A stretch of 36,467 bases of DNA from an uncultured Colwellia sp. (GCA_913058145.1 CAJXQM010000027.1:1-36467), one strand, 5' to 3'; positions 1-9,276 are shown, counted from the first letter of the stretch. Made by a program: numbers and translations. The notes: generated by a model from the letters alone, not told the origin.

Positions 1-66
1 AAAAAGTAATGAGATAACTTATCAAAACGTCCAGTTGATTAAGCTTTTTGGCTGACCCCCTTGGAA

Positions 67-125
67 CTGATGCGCATTATATAGATCGACATAAAGGGTT
101 CAAGCATTATTTTCAGTTTTATGGT
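67..125 (-). promoter_or_regulatory. rRNA-operon-type promoter (P1-like), firing leftwards out of the window
   Basis: Read on the minus strand there is a -35 TTGAAC (103-98), a 16-base spacer and a perfect -10 TATAAT (81-76), followed at once by a GCGC discriminator (75-72). An A/T-rich stretch lies upstream (about 125-104) where an UP element would be. A 16-base spacer and a TATAATGCGC discriminator are hallmarks of stringently controlled rrn P1 promoters. In E. coli and Vibrio an rRNA operon follows clpB, which fits the position. The expected start of transcription is near 67-69. The 16S gene itself is off the left edge, so rrn identity is inferred. Confidence 0.65.
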
Positions 126-130
126 TGTTC

Positions 131-163
131 GATTAAAAATCACCCATTAAAGGTGATTTCTTT
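131..163 (-). terminator. Rho-independent terminator downstream of clpB
   Basis: AAATCACC (137-144) and GGTGATTT (152-159) form an 8-bp perfect stem with a 7-base loop. On the minus strand the stem runs into a short T-rich tail. It lies about 60 bases past the clpB stop and just upstream of the rrn-type promoter, so it would insulate the two transcripts. Confidence 0.5.
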
Positions 164-221
164 ACATTCCTAGTTAATATTAGTAATTTAGTCTGGCTTA
201 TTAATACCAAATAACTAACCT

Positions 222-2792
222 TTAGTTAAAAACTAGCTTTCCATTTTCAACAATAATATTAACAGTACTTCCTGCTGTAAATTCATTTGCTAGTAATTTT
301 TGTGCTAAAGGGTTTTCTAATCCTTTTTGAATAGCTCGTTTTAGGGGTCTTGCGCCAAAAATGGGATCAAACCCTACTTCTGATATTAACTCCAACGCTT
401 GTGAACTAACCACTAATGTCAGATTTTGTTCAGCTAAACGTTGCGATAGTACTTCTATTTGAATACCAGCAATTTGCTGAATTTGCTCTGCTAATAAAGG
501 ATGAAAAACCACAGATTCATCAATACGATTAATAAATTCAGGCTTAAAGTGATGACTGACCTCATTCATTACTTTAGTTTTCATTTGTTGATATTGACTA
601 TCATCACTAAATTGTTGGATTATATCCGAGCCAATATTCGCGGTCATAATAATGACAGTATTTTTAAAATTAACTGTTCGACCCTGCCCATCAGTTAATC
701 GGCCATCATCAAGTACTTGTAATAATATATTAAATATATCCGGGTGCGCTTTTTCAATTTCATCCAACAATATTACTGAATAAGGTTTACGACGTACGGC
801 TTCAGTTAAATAGCCACCTTCCTCGAAGCCAATATAACCAGGAGGAGCGCCAACTAAACGAGAAACCGAATGTTTTTCCATAAATTCAGACATATCTATG
901 CGAATCAGTGAATCTTCACTGTCAAATAGAAAATATGCTAATGCTTTAGTTAACTCGGTTTTACCCACACCTGTGGGACCTAAAAATAGAAAGGAGCCTA
1001 TCGGTTGGTTTGGATCTGCAAGCCCTGCTCTTGAACGTCGAATAGCATTAGATACCGATATAACGGCTTCATCTTGACCAATAACTTTTTGATGTAACTC
1101 ATCTTCCATTTTTAATAGTTTATCACGCTCTTGCTCTAACATTTTGGCCACGGGAATTCCAGTAGCTTTGCTAAGTACATCGGCAATTTCGACATCGGTT
1201 ACTTTGTTTGCCAGTAAACTCATTTCTTGTATTTCTGTCTGGCTAGCTAAATCGAGTTGCTTTTCAAGCTCGGGTATTTTGCCATACTGTAATTCAGACA
1301 TGCGATTTAAATCACCGCTTCTTCTAGCCACTTCTAACTCAATACGTGCTTGTTCTAATTCTTCTTTAATTGTTTGTGTACCATATAGTGCTGCTTTTTC
1401 TGTTGTCCACACTTCATCTAATTCATCATACTGTTGTTGTTTCTCATTTATTTTCTCTGAAATAAGTGCTAAACGCTTTTTCGACGCGTCATCTGAATCT
1501 TTTTCTAACGCTTTTTGCTCTAACTTGAGTTGGATTAACCTCCGTTCAAGTCGATCTAAATCTTCTGGTTTGGAGTCCATTTGCAAGCGAATACTAGAAG
1601 CAGCTTCATCAATTAGATCAATGGCTTTATCTGGTAATTGTCTGTCACTAATATATCGATGTGACAAAGTGGCCGCTGCAACAATCGCAGGATCAGTAAT
1701 ATTAACGTTATGATGTAATTCATAACGCTCTTTTAAACCACGCAATATAGCAATAGTGTCATCTACACTTGGCTCTTCAATTAATACTTTTTGAAAACGG
1801 CGTTCTAAAGCAGCATCTTTTTCAATATATTTTCGATATTCATCTAAGGTAGTTGCTCCAACACAGTGTAAGTCACCTTTTGCAAGCGCAGGTTTAAGCA
1901 TATTACCGGCATCCATCGCGCCATCAGCTTTACCTGCACCAACCATAGTATGCAGTTCATCAATAAATAGGATGACTTGTCCTTCTTCCTGAGCAAGCTC
2001 ACTCAAAACAGCTTTTAAACGCTCTTCAAATTCACCACGGTATTTTGCCCCAGCAACCAAAGCGCCCATATCTAAAGATAAAACACGTTTATTTTTCAAA
2101 CCTTCTGGTACTTCATTATCTACTATTCGTTGGGCTAAACCTTCTACAATGGCGGTTTTTCCCACACCCGGTTGCCCAATCAATACAGGATTGTTTTTGG
2201 TACGGCGTTGTAAAACTTGCAAGGTACGTCGAATTTCATCATCACGACCAATGACAGGATCTAATTTTCCTTGCTCTGCTCGCTCAGTTAAATCAATAGT
2301 AAATTTTTGCAATGCTTGGCGAACATCTTCAGCATTTTGATCTTCTACTTTTTTCCCGCCACGTATATGTTCTATGGCAGCTTTAAGCCGCTGTTCATTT
2401 GCACCTAATGCTTGAAGAATACTTCCCAAAGCGCCCTTATCTTGAAGTGCTGCTAACAAAAACATTTCCGAGGATATATATTTATCTGACATTTTTTGCG
2501 CATGTTTGTCACATAAATTAAACAATTTTCCTGACGCTGATGATAGTTGAACATCTCCTGCAGAATCTTCTACTTTTGCTAAAGATTTTAACGCTTGTTC
2601 AATTTCTATGCGTAAGGTGCGTACATCTACACCCGCGCTTTTTAATAAGGGAATAATCGAGTTACCATTTTGATTTAACAGTGCCATCATCAAATGTATT
2701 GGTTCGATAAACTGATGATCTCGTCCTAATGCTATTGACTGAGCATCGGCAATAGATTCTTGAAATAATTGAGTAAGTCGGTCTAAACGCAT
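222..2792 (-). CDS. clpB: ATP-dependent disaggregase ClpB (Hsp100)
   Basis: Cytoplasmic hexameric AAA+ chaperone that threads aggregated proteins through its pore together with DnaK/DnaJ/GrpE. The 856-residue product matches the family length of about 857. In order it shows the N-terminal Clp repeat domain (residues 1-145), the first AAA module with Walker A GQPGVGKT near 206-213, a long coiled-coil middle domain (about 400-530), the second AAA module with Walker A GPTGVGKT near 605-612, and the C-terminal D2-small domain. The pore-loop motif [10 protein letters not shown] and the IDEL/LDEIEK Walker B motifs are present. ATG is preceded by AGGAGA at good spacing. It is separated from pgeF by 150 bases and has its own possible heat-shock promoter. 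Confidence 0.98.
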   Translation of the reverse strand: MRLDRLTQLFQESIADAQSIALGRDHQFIEPIHLMMALLNQNGNSIIPLLKSAGVDVRTLRIEIEQALKSLAKVEDSAGDVQLSSASGKLFNLCDKHAQKMSDKYISSEMFLLAALQDKGALGSILQALGANEQRLKAAIEHIRGGKKVEDQNAEDVRQALQKFTIDLTERAEQGKLDPVIGRDDEIRRTLQVLQRRTKNNPVLIGQPGVGKTAIVEGLAQRIVDNEVPEGLKNKRVLSLDMGALVAGAKYRGEFEERLKAVLSELAQEEGQVILFIDELHTMVGAGKADGAMDAGNMLKPALAKGDLHCVGATTLDEYRKYIEKDAALERRFQKVLIEEPSVDDTIAILRGLKERYELHHNVNITDPAIVAAATLSHRYISDRQLPDKAIDLIDEAASSIRLQMDSKPEDLDRLERRLIQLKLEQKALEKDSDDASKKRLALISEKINEKQQQYDELDEVWTTEKAALYGTQTIKEELEQARIELEVARRSGDLNRMSELQYGKIPELEKQLDLASQTEIQEMSLLANKVTDVEIADVLSKATGIPVAKMLEQERDKLLKMEDELHQKVIGQDEAVISVSNAIRRSRAGLADPNQPIGSFLFLGPTGVGKTELTKALAYFLFDSEDSLIRIDMSEFMEKHSVSRLVGAPPGYIGFEEGGYLTEAVRRKPYSVILLDEIEKAHPDIFNILLQVLDDGRLTDGQGRTVNFKNTVIIMTANIGSDIIQQFSDDSQYQQMKTKVMNEVSHHFKPEFINRIDESVVFHPLLAEQIQQIAGIQIEVLSQRLAEQNLTLVVSSQALELISEVGFDPIFGARPLKRAIQKGLENPLAQKLLANEFTAGSTVNIIVENGKLVFN

Positions 2793-2857
2793 AAATGTTC
2801 TCCTGCCGTGTTACTGGGCTTATTTGTATTGAACATACTTTGAAGTAGTTATCCATA

Positions 2858-2885
2858 AGATTAGGACACTAATCTACTTTTTCAA
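2858..2885 (-). promoter_or_regulatory. Candidate clpB promoter, sigma32-like
   Basis: Minus strand: TTGAAA (2885-2880), a 14-base gap, then CCTAATCT (2865-2858), about 65 bases before the clpB ATG. The arrangement resembles the sigma32 pattern CTTGAAA-N13/14-CCCCATNT but the -10 part is degenerate. The same -35 with TAATCT could also be read as a sigma70 promoter with a 16-base spacer. Heat-shock control of clpB is established in relatives; here it is an inference. Confidence 0.35.
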
Positions 2886-2942
2886 TGGCTGATCAATGAC
2901 AACTATGATCTATAACAGGTAAAGTTAATTTTTATCTATTAC

Positions 2943-3782
2943 TTATAATAAGGTGATAACGGTTGCCATGCGGCCAGTAACTGCATTTTTTCGATAGGAA
3001 TAATATTTTTCTGATTCAGAATAAGTACACTCTGATAAAGTAGTTATTTGCTTAATACCTAAATTATTCAACTGCAGGGTCGCTATTTCATGTAAGTTTG
3101 CTAAATATTTACCACTGCCTTGCTTAATAAAGGCCTGAGAAAACACATCCCCTTGTTCAACAAAAGCCATGTGTACTTCAGTTCCTACTTCAAAGACCTC
3201 TTTGCCAATACAAGGGCCTAGCCAAGCATAAATTTTATCTGCTGCCGTGTGCATTTTATTTATGGTATTGGTAATAATATTGGCCGATAAAGGACGCCAA
3301 CCGCCGTGTATTGCCGCTATTTCATCGCCTCGATTTGATATTAATAAAATAGGCAAGCAATCAGCGGTCATTATCGCTAAAGCAATGTTTTTTTCGCGAG
3401 TGACCATTGCATCACCAATAATAGCTTGTTTGGTTACGCTTGATATTTCAGCAACAGAATTGCCGTGTACTTGTTCAAGCCATTGAATACTAGCTTCCGA
3501 GGGAAGTGATTTTTGTAAGTATTGTCGATTATGCTTAACTCGTTTTGCACAGTCACCCACATGAAAACCTAAATTAAAGTGGTTATAAGCAGTCTTATTT
3601 TCACCCAATTTACCCGAAATATTATTAGGTGATACACGTGTGGTTTGCAACGCTAGTACTTTGTTATTAAGGTATGTGCTTTCTAAATGGGAATGTACAG
3701 GCCATTGAGCAAACTCAATTGCTGAGTTTGCTCTGGTATTCAACGTTGGTAGATATTGCTCTTTAATACTCGTCTTGGGCAT
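2943..3782 (-). CDS. pgeF: Polyphenol oxidase / purine nucleoside phosphorylase family protein PgeF (YfiH)
   Basis: Member of the YfiH/LACC1 family. E. coli PgeF removes wrongly incorporated L-Ser from UDP-MurNAc, and other members act as nucleoside phosphorylases or deaminases. Family motifs are visible: FNLGFHVGD, WLEQVHGNSV with the first metal-binding His, ALAIMTADCLPILL with the Cys, IHGGWRPL with the second His, AWLGPCIG, and the terminal YSYRKNAVTGRMA. At 279 residues it is about 35 longer than the E. coli protein. The excess is an N-terminal extension (residues 1-25) and an insertion before FNLG. Its start overlaps the end of rluD by 20 bases, suggesting translational coupling. rluD-pgeF-clpB is a common gammaproteobacterial order. 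Confidence 0.93.
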   Translation of the reverse strand: MPKTSIKEQYLPTLNTRANSAIEFAQWPVHSHLESTYLNNKVLALQTTRVSPNNISGKLGENKTAYNHFNLGFHVGDCAKRVKHNRQYLQKSLPSEASIQWLEQVHGNSVAEISSVTKQAIIGDAMVTREKNIALAIMTADCLPILLISNRGDEIAAIHGGWRPLSANIITNTINKMHTAADKIYAWLGPCIGKEVFEVGTEVHMAFVEQGDVFSQAFIKQGSGKYLANLHEIATLQLNNLGIKQITTLSECTYSESEKYYSYRKNAVTGRMATVITLL

Positions 3783-4737
3783 TAAGTTTGTTATCGGCTT
3801 GCAACAGTTCGACTAATTCAACAAAGTCATCGGGTAAATCCGCATGCCAAGTCATTAACTCTCCCGTAATAGGATGATACAAAGACAACATAGCGGCATG
3901 CAGTGCTTGGCGCTTGAAACCACGTAACTTAGCTAACAATTCTGGCGTAGCATTTTTAGGTGGACGTGGTCGGCCCCCATATCCTTGGTCGCCAACAAGT
4001 GGATGAGTAATATGTGACATATGCACGCGAATTTGATGAGTACGCCCAGTTTCGAGACGTAAACGTAAGCGTGTATGCAGACGGTATTTTTCCATAACAC
4101 GATAATGTGTTACTGAAGGTCTACCTGATAAAACAACGCCCATAAGTGTGCGTTTAGTTGGATGACGTCCTATGGGTTCATCCACAAGACCTCCAGCGGT
4201 CATTAAACCATTGGCTACGGCTTCATATTCTCGGGTTATTTCTCTTAATTGTAACGCTTCGACTAAGTTGGTTTGTGCTGCAATAGTCTTGGCAACCACC
4301 ATTAAACCAGTCGTGTCTTTATCTAAACGATGTACGATACCAGCACGAGGCACTATTTCTATTGCAGGATAATGATGTAACAGTGCATTTAGTACTGTGC
4401 CATCAGGATTACCTGCACCCGGATGAACAACTAAGCCAGCAGGTTTATTAATGACTAAAATGAAATCATCTTCGTATACAATGTCTAATTCTATATTTTG
4501 CCCTTCAAATCGCTGTTCAGCTTCGATTTCGGCATTAATAGCAATATTTTCGCCGCCATACATTTTTTCTCGTGGGCGCGGTATTACTTCACCATTGACG
4601 ATAACACTGCCAGCTAAGATCCAATCTTTTAACCTTGAACGTGAGTAGTCAGGGAACATTATCGCCAATGTTTGGTCTAAACGTTTACCTAAACACGAAT
4701 CAGGAACAATATCTTTATGTTGAATTATTTCAGCCAT
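3763..4737 (-). CDS. rluD: 23S rRNA pseudouridine synthase RluD (U1911/1915/1917)
   Basis: Isomerises uridines in helix 69 of 23S rRNA, a modification needed for normal ribosome assembly and termination. The N-terminal S4 RNA-binding domain covers about residues 18-75 (GKRLDQTLA, SRSRLKDWI). The pseudouridine synthase catalytic motif HRLDKDTTG places the catalytic aspartate at residue 139, the same number as in E. coli RluD. GRTHQIRVH follows in the C-terminal half. Length is 324, against 326 in E. coli. ATG is preceded by AAAGAGAG. It is divergent from bamD across 172 bases and translationally coupled to pgeF. Confidence 0.97.
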   Translation of the reverse strand: MAEIIQHKDIVPDSCLGKRLDQTLAIMFPDYSRSRLKDWILAGSVIVNGEVIPRPREKMYGGENIAINAEIEAEQRFEGQNIELDIVYEDDFILVINKPAGLVVHPGAGNPDGTVLNALLHHYPAIEIVPRAGIVHRLDKDTTGLMVVAKTIAAQTNLVEALQLREITREYEAVANGLMTAGGLVDEPIGRHPTKRTLMGVVLSGRPSVTHYRVMEKYRLHTRLRLRLETGRTHQIRVHMSHITHPLVGDQGYGGRPRPPKNATPELLAKLRGFKRQALHAAMLSLYHPITGELMTWHADLPDDFVELVELLQADNKLNAQDEY

Positions 4738-4909
4738 TAAACTCTCTTTAAATTTTTAACGTTGTGCAACTCGTCATTGTACTAGCGAAAATGCTAGGTT
4801 AGAATGCCTATACTAAAGTATGCACTAAGTAGATTACTCTCATTTTACCCTTTTTATTAAGGGCTTTCATACTTATTTAACCAGAATAAAAGGCGTAATA
4901 ACAAATTCT

Positions 4910-5668
4910 ATGGAAAAATTGACAAAAAAAATAATTTTTATCGCATTGGCGCTTGTTTTGGCTAGCTGTTCTTCATCTGTAAAGGAGCTTGAAAAAGTAC
5001 CTGATAAATCTGCACAAGCATTATTTGTAGATGCAAGAACATCACTAGATAATGGTTTATATCAAAAAGCTATTTTAACCTTAAGTGCTATTGATTCACG
5101 CTTTCCTTTTGGTCCAATCTCTCACCAAGTGCAACTAGATTTAATCTATGCATATTATAAAGTGGGTGATTCAGCACAAGGCATCGCCCTAACTGATAGG
5201 TTTTTACGATTAAATCCAGATAATCCCAATGTTGATTATGTTTACTATATGCGTGCATTAATCAATGTATCAACTGAAGATAATTTATTTCAAGACATTG
5301 TTGGTATAGACCGTTCCGATAGAGATCCTAGCGCATCCCGTGAAGCATTTAATGACTTAAAGCGTGTAGTAACTGACTATCCTGAAAGTAAATATGCCGC
5401 AGATTCTCGTAAGCGCATGATTGGAATAAAATCGCGTTTAGCCAAATATGAACTATCTGTTGCTAATTTCTATTTAAAGCGTGAAGCCTATGCATCAGCG
5501 GCAAACCGAGGTAGATATATTATTGAATACTTTACTCCTAGCCCTGAAGTAGAGCCAGCGTTAGAAATAATGATTGAGTGTTATGATAAACTTGGGTTAG
5601 TTGATTTAAAGAAAAACACACTACAAGTATTAGCTGCAAACTATCCAAATAACTCACTTGTTAACTAA
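4910..5668 (+). CDS. bamD: Outer membrane protein assembly factor BamD
   Basis: Essential lipoprotein of the BAM complex, which inserts beta-barrel proteins into the outer membrane. The signal peptide ends in lipobox LASC with the lipidated Cys at residue 20. Ser at +2 is compatible with outer-membrane sorting. The remainder is all-helical TPR-type sequence (ALFVDARTSLDNGLYQKAI, YKVGDSAQGIALTDRFLRLNP, YVYYMRAL) typical of BamD, and the 252-residue length is normal. No strong Shine-Dalgarno sits next to the ATG. A candidate promoter TTGTAC-17-TAGAAT (4777-4805) has a short inverted repeat CTAGC/GCTAG inside its spacer. Divergent from rluD as in many gammaproteobacteria. Confidence 0.96.
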   Translation: MEKLTKKIIFIALALVLASCSSSVKELEKVPDKSAQALFVDARTSLDNGLYQKAILTLSAIDSRFPFGPISHQVQLDLIYAYYKVGDSAQGIALTDRFLRLNPDNPNVDYVYYMRALINVSTEDNLFQDIVGIDRSDRDPSASREAFNDLKRVVTDYPESKYAADSRKRMIGIKSRLAKYELSVANFYLKREAYASAANRGRYIIEYFTPSPEVEPALEIMIECYDKLGLVDLKKNTLQVLAANYPNNSLVN

Positions 5669-5674
5669 GGTTGA

Positions 5675-5779
5675 GTCACGGGTAAGGGAAGTTTTGAGTT
5701 ACGAAGTACACACTAACAGAGTTTTTCTTCGCGACTCAAAGCTAACAATTTGTGTAATTCAAAACGATTAACCCGTAAC
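5675..5779. repeat. Nested imperfect inverted repeat between bamD and glnB
   Basis: The space between the convergent genes is almost filled by a self-complementary element. An inner stem pairs 5693-5706 with 5727-5740 (12 of 14 positions). Outer arms 5675-5685 (GTCACGGGTAA) and 5768-5779 (TTAACCCGTAAC) are near-complementary. GTTTTGAGTTAC (5691-5702) can pair alternatively with the TAATTCAAAAC side (5754-5764). It could end both converging transcripts or be a decayed miniature element of the GAGTTACG type. Confidence 0.55.
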
Positions 5780-5783
5780 AGTT

Positions 5784-6134
<351 letters not shown>

Positions 6135-6163
6135 TTAAAAGTCCATGATTAGTTATTAGCAAC

Positions 6164-6192
6164 ATTACAACGCGTTTATGATTATATTTCAA
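6164..6192 (-). promoter_or_regulatory. Candidate sigma70 promoter of glnB
   Basis: Minus strand TTGAAA (6192-6187), 17-base spacer, TGTAAT (6169-6164; 5 of 6 to consensus), about 42 bases upstream of the ATG. No NtrC-sigma54 type -24/-12 element was seen in the 154-base divergent space. Confidence 0.4.
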
Positions 6193-6276
6193 TAAGCAGT
6201 TGTTATTATTTAGCTAACACATTTATTTTGTTACTATAGTGTTCATTCAATATTCCCATAGTAAAGTAGGAACCCC

Positions 6277-7131
6277 ATGGATCAGCAAGCAATTATTGAT
6301 GAGATGAAAGTGTTACCTGAAATTGATATTCAATTTGAAATTCGTCGTCGTATTGATTTTATAAAATCCACACTAGAAAGTTCAGGTTTAAAAACATTAA
6401 TACTTGGTATTAGTGGCGGGGTTGATTCTTCTACTTGTGGTCGATTGGCTCAGCTTGCCATAATAGAATTAAATGCTGAACTAAATAAAAAGCTTAATAC
6501 CTATAATGAAAATGCGTTCCAATTTATTGCTGTCCGGTTGCCTTATGCTGTTCAAGCCGATGAAGATGATGCGCAACAAGCAGTAAAATTTATTCAACCT
6601 ACTCACTGTTTAACCACTAATGTACTTGATGGTGTGAATGGTATTCACCAGCAAGTTATTAACGCACTTTCTAGTACAAATTTACTATCGGCATCAAAAA
6701 ACAAAATAGACTTTTCAAAAGGTAATGTAAAAGCACGTGCACGCATGGCCTCTCAATACCATATTGCAGGGATTGTTGGTGGTTTAGTGTTAGGTACAGA
6801 TCATAGCGCAGAAAATATTACTGGGTTTTTTACTAAATGGGGAGACGGTGCCTGCGATTTAGCGCCATTGTTTGGCCTTTCTAAGCGACAAGTTAGAATG
6901 TTAGCTAACCATTTAGGAGCACCCTCTATTTTAGTTGATAAAGCTCCTACAGCTGATTTAGAAGATTTAGAACCAGGTAAAACCGATGAAGATGCCTTAG
7001 GTATTAGTTATGACCAACTTGATAACTTCCTGGAAGGTAAGGAAGTATCTACGCAAGTACGTGATCATATTATTAATATTTATCAAAAAACGCAGCATAA
7101 GCGCCAGCCTATTCCTACTGTTTATGATTAA
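6277..7131 (+). CDS. nadE: Ammonia-dependent NAD+ synthetase NadE
   Basis: Catalyses the last step of NAD+ synthesis: nicotinic-acid adenine dinucleotide is adenylated with ATP and amidated with NH3. The PP-loop ATP-binding motif SGGVDSS lies at residues 46-52 and is preceded by [13 protein letters not shown] and [23 protein letters not shown] are the family signatures for the deamido-NAD pocket, followed by [21 protein letters not shown]. At 284 residues it is the short NH3-dependent form with no glutaminase domain (E. coli NadE has 275). A TAGGAA sequence precedes the ATG. Divergent from glnB; both read out nitrogen status, but a functional link is only suggestive. Confidence 0.97.
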   Translation: MDQQAIIDEMKVLPEIDIQFEIRRRIDFIKSTLESSGLKTLILGISGGVDSSTCGRLAQLAIIELNAELNKKLNTYNENAFQFIAVRLPYAVQADEDDAQQAVKFIQPTHCLTTNVLDGVNGIHQQVINALSSTNLLSASKNKIDFSKGNVKARARMASQYHIAGIVGGLVLGTDHSAENITGFFTKWGDGACDLAPLFGLSKRQVRMLANHLGAPSILVDKAPTADLEDLEPGKTDEDALGISYDQLDNFLEGKEVSTQVRDHIINIYQKTQHKRQPIPTVYD

Positions 7132-7221
7132 CACTTATTTAGTGACTTAATAGCTGGTAAGTTATAATTAGCAAAATCCTTTTTTCTTAACTATACCTAA
7201 TTTAGAAGGAAGTTATTTAAA

Positions 7222-7815
7222 ATGGATTTTATGCTTAAACTTATCTACCCTATTCCCTCAAATACCCGTATTAAAGGTTTCACTCTGATAGAATTAATGG
7301 TTTCAGTTTCTCTTACTTTAATACTTGCTGCAATCGCCTTTCCTCATTTTAGTGATTTTATTATTAAAATACGTGTCGATAATGAAATTTCTCAATTACA
7401 TCGTATGCTACTCATTACAAGAAATGCCGCTATCAATACTGGCCAAAAAGCCATAATCTGTCCATTAAATAATAATTTTCAATGCACCATTCAATGGCAA
7501 AATGAATTAAGTGTATTTGTTGATGTGAATAACAATAAAATGATTGATGCTAATGAAAAGATAATCCGCATAAGACCTGCAATACCCATTGGCGATGAAC
7601 TTTTTTATGGAAAAGGTAGAAATAAAATAACGTTTAAACCAACAGGGCAACTGAGTGGTCTAGCAAATGGTACTTTTCGGTATTGCCCACAAAGCCACAA
7701 AAAAAATTCCAGAGGAATTGTTGTCGCACGCTCAGGTAGAGTGTATCAATCAAGTGATATTGATAATGACAGTATTGATGAAAACCGAGGAAACAAAGAA
7801 ATTAACTGTGAATAA
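7222..7815 (+). CDS. Type IV minor prepilin, FimT/FimU (GspH-like) family, copy 1
   Basis: Minor pilin of the type IVa pilus, probably part of the pilus-tip initiation complex. A 19-residue basic leader ends in [10 protein letters not shown], the PilD cleavage site, with Glu at +5. A hydrophobic N-terminal helix and the GspH-type region DNEISQLHRMLLITRNAAINTG follow. Residues near 105-118 (FVDVNNNKMIDANE) read like a calcium-binding loop common in FimT. The Asp-rich tail (DIDNDSIDENRGNKEINC) is shared with the next gene. A GAAGGAAG ribosome-binding site supports the ATG, though an in-frame ATG three codons on is possible. It is the first of a tandem pair on the strand opposite to the other pilin genes. 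Whether it is FimT or FimU cannot be decided from sequence alone. Confidence 0.85.
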   Translation: MDFMLKLIYPIPSNTRIKGFTLIELMVSVSLTLILAAIAFPHFSDFIIKIRVDNEISQLHRMLLITRNAAINTGQKAIICPLNNNFQCTIQWQNELSVFVDVNNNKMIDANEKIIRIRPAIPIGDELFYGKGRNKITFKPTGQLSGLANGTFRYCPQSHKKNSRGIVVARSGRVYQSSDIDNDSIDENRGNKEINCE

Positions 7816-7907
7816 ACAACCACATTGGTTAAAATACAAGCGCTAGCGACTTGGGTAGTTAAATGCTATAAATATGGAAACTCTAAGCAGTATTTAATGG
7901 ATAAATT

Positions 7908-8504
7908 ATGGACATCATTAGTGGGATTCCACCCTTTAGTATTTTTTTTTCTTATTCTAGACAAGGCTTTACTTTAATAGAGCTCATAGTAGTGATTGCC
8001 GTTGTCGGAATTTTATCTGCGATAGCATTGCCAAATATGAGTGATTTTTTAGTTAAAATGCATGTTGACAATCAAGTAACTGAAATACAACGCTTGTTAT
8101 TAACCGCTAGAAACATGGCGATAAATACAGGGAAAAACACCACTGTTTGTCCTCTTTCAAACGGAGTCTGCACAACAAATTGGCAAAATGAAATCAGCAT
8201 TTTTACTAATGGTGCTAATGACAATAATAAATATGAAACTCCTACTGATGAACTAGTTAAAGTTAAAGAAGCCATAAAAACAGGTGATAAACTACAATAT
8301 GCTCACAAAAGTGTTACATACTCTCCTGCAGGACGATTAGTAGCACCAACGGTAGTAAGTATTTTTAAATACTGTCCAAAAGATAAAACCGATATATCTA
8401 GAGGAATAGATCTTTCAATCTCTGGTCGAAGTTACATCAGCGCAGATATTGATAGTGATGGCAAAGATGAAGATAGAGATGGAAATGAAATAACCTGCAT
8501 TTAA
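7908..8504 (+). CDS. Type IV minor prepilin, FimT/FimU (GspH-like) family, copy 2
   Basis: Paralogue of the preceding gene, clearly alignable along its length (DNQVTEIQRLLLTARNMAINTGKNTTVCPL; YCPK...ISRGIDLS.SGR.Y). A 20-residue leader is followed by G|FTLIELIVV, Glu at +5, and the hydrophobic helix. The EF-hand-like central loop of copy 1 is degenerate here, but the C-terminal Asp-rich segment (DIDSDGKDEDRDGNEITC) is kept and more canonical. No good ribosome-binding site precedes the ATG and the gap to copy 1 is 92 bases, so it may rely on upstream translation or its own promoter. It converges on the tapY2-like gene with only 30 bases between stops. Pseudomonas also has two such genes (fimT, fimU). 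Confidence 0.85.
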   Translation: MDIISGIPPFSIFFSYSRQGFTLIELIVVIAVVGILSAIALPNMSDFLVKMHVDNQVTEIQRLLLTARNMAINTGKNTTVCPLSNGVCTTNWQNEISIFTNGANDNNKYETPTDELVKVKEAIKTGDKLQYAHKSVTYSPAGRLVAPTVVSIFKYCPKDKTDISRGIDLSISGRSYISADIDSDGKDEDRDGNEITCI

Positions 8505-8534
8505 TTGTTTATAGACTAAAACCCAAATTAAAAA

Positions 8535-8870
8535 TTACCTCGCTGTTTTAGCATCAACTATTTTAGCTTCACTGCCTTTAAAATCATCTCTTAATAAAAC
8601 GCATTCATAGACTTTATAAATTTTAACTTTTTGTTTTGAGTTAGGCACCATGACTTTGCGGCCTATGATTGATTTTGACAAGATTGATACTTTATTTTGA
8701 GATACATTCCAAAAGCTAACCCTTTCTCCACCTCCTACTAATTCTACAAAGCACTTAACATCAACTTTCTTATTTTCTTTCTCTAATGGCTTTGCTTCTA
8801 TACCAAAGCTAAATATGAACATAATCACTAAAGGGATAACTTTCATTGCGTTTTTTGTGTCAATAGTCAT
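8535..8870 (-). CDS. Small secreted protein, TapY2-like, last gene of the minor-pilin operon
   Basis: A 111-residue protein with a signal peptide (hydrophobic VIPLVIMFIFSFGIEA at 11-26, predicted cleavage before KPLE), so probably periplasmic. Two cysteines (VKCFVE, YECVLL) could form a disulfide. The pattern KCFVEL.GG..VSFW, then K.YKVYECVLL..DF, fits my recollection of the TapY2 family found beside type IVa pilus genes in Shewanella and Colwellia; the call is from memory, not a search. Its start is one base after the pilE stop and is backed by GGGAGA, so it is co-transcribed with pilE. It sits roughly where Pseudomonas has pilY2, but downstream of pilE. Its molecular role is not known to me. 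Confidence 0.6.
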   Translation of the reverse strand: MTIDTKNAMKVIPLVIMFIFSFGIEAKPLEKENKKVDVKCFVELVGGGERVSFWNVSQNKVSILSKSIIGRKVMVPNSKQKVKIYKVYECVLLRDDFKGSEAKIVDAKTAR

Positions 8871-8871
8871 C

Positions 8872-9276
8872 TTATTTCTCCCAACATATTGTAGGAGTCT
8901 TAGTTCCTATTTCATCAACAGTAAGTGTGGTGCAACCTGTATCACTTGTTTGATTATTCTGAGCTTCGGCTTTTAAGGTAAATGTAGTTGCCGTTTGATC
9001 TGAAACTGAAATAATATAATTTTCTGAATTAGTTTTTATAATCACAGTACTTTTACCTAAACCTTTCATGTTGGCGGCATAAGATCGACTATCAACATAC
9101 ACTTGCTCTTGTAGGTTAGCGTAACGCAATAACTCACGTTGCCCTTCACTTCGATTCGATCGAGTAATGAAATCTGTATATGATGGGTAAGCAATACTCG
9201 CTAAAATCCCAATAATTGCCACAGTGATCATCAACTCTATTAAAGTGAAACCATAGCTGTTAGGTTGCTTTTTCAT
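8872..9276 (-). CDS. pilE: Type IV pilin PilE-family (minor pilin)
   Basis: Prepilin with a short 9-residue leader MKKQPNSYG cut before [24 protein letters not shown], the canonical type IVa N-terminus with Glu at +5. The C-terminal half carries a Cys pair (TGC...TICWEK) that would close the D-region loop. The start is set at the ATG at 9276, giving 134 residues, because GGAA lies 9 bases upstream. In-frame TTG (9291) and ATG (9285) codons exist further up but have no usable ribosome-binding site. Position after pilY1 in a pilVWXY1 operon indicates the minor pilin PilE rather than the major subunit. Confidence 0.9.
   Translation of the reverse strand: MKKQPNSYGFTLIELMITVAIIGILASIAYPSYTDFITRSNRSEGQRELLRYANLQEQVYVDSRSYAANMKGLGKSTVIIKTNSENYIISVSDQTATTFTLKAEAQNNQTSDTGCTTLTVDEIGTKTPTICWEK

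Noticed and set aside
96..105. GGGTTCAAGC, reminiscent of a tRNA T-loop
   Set aside because: No acceptor, D or anticodon stems can be drawn around it; it is better explained as the reverse strand of the -35 region of the rrn-type promoter.
1144..1713. A 189-codon open frame antisense to clpB
   Set aside because: It is the mirror of a highly conserved clpB coding stretch with Ser/Cys-rich composition typical of antisense frames; no ribosome-binding site.
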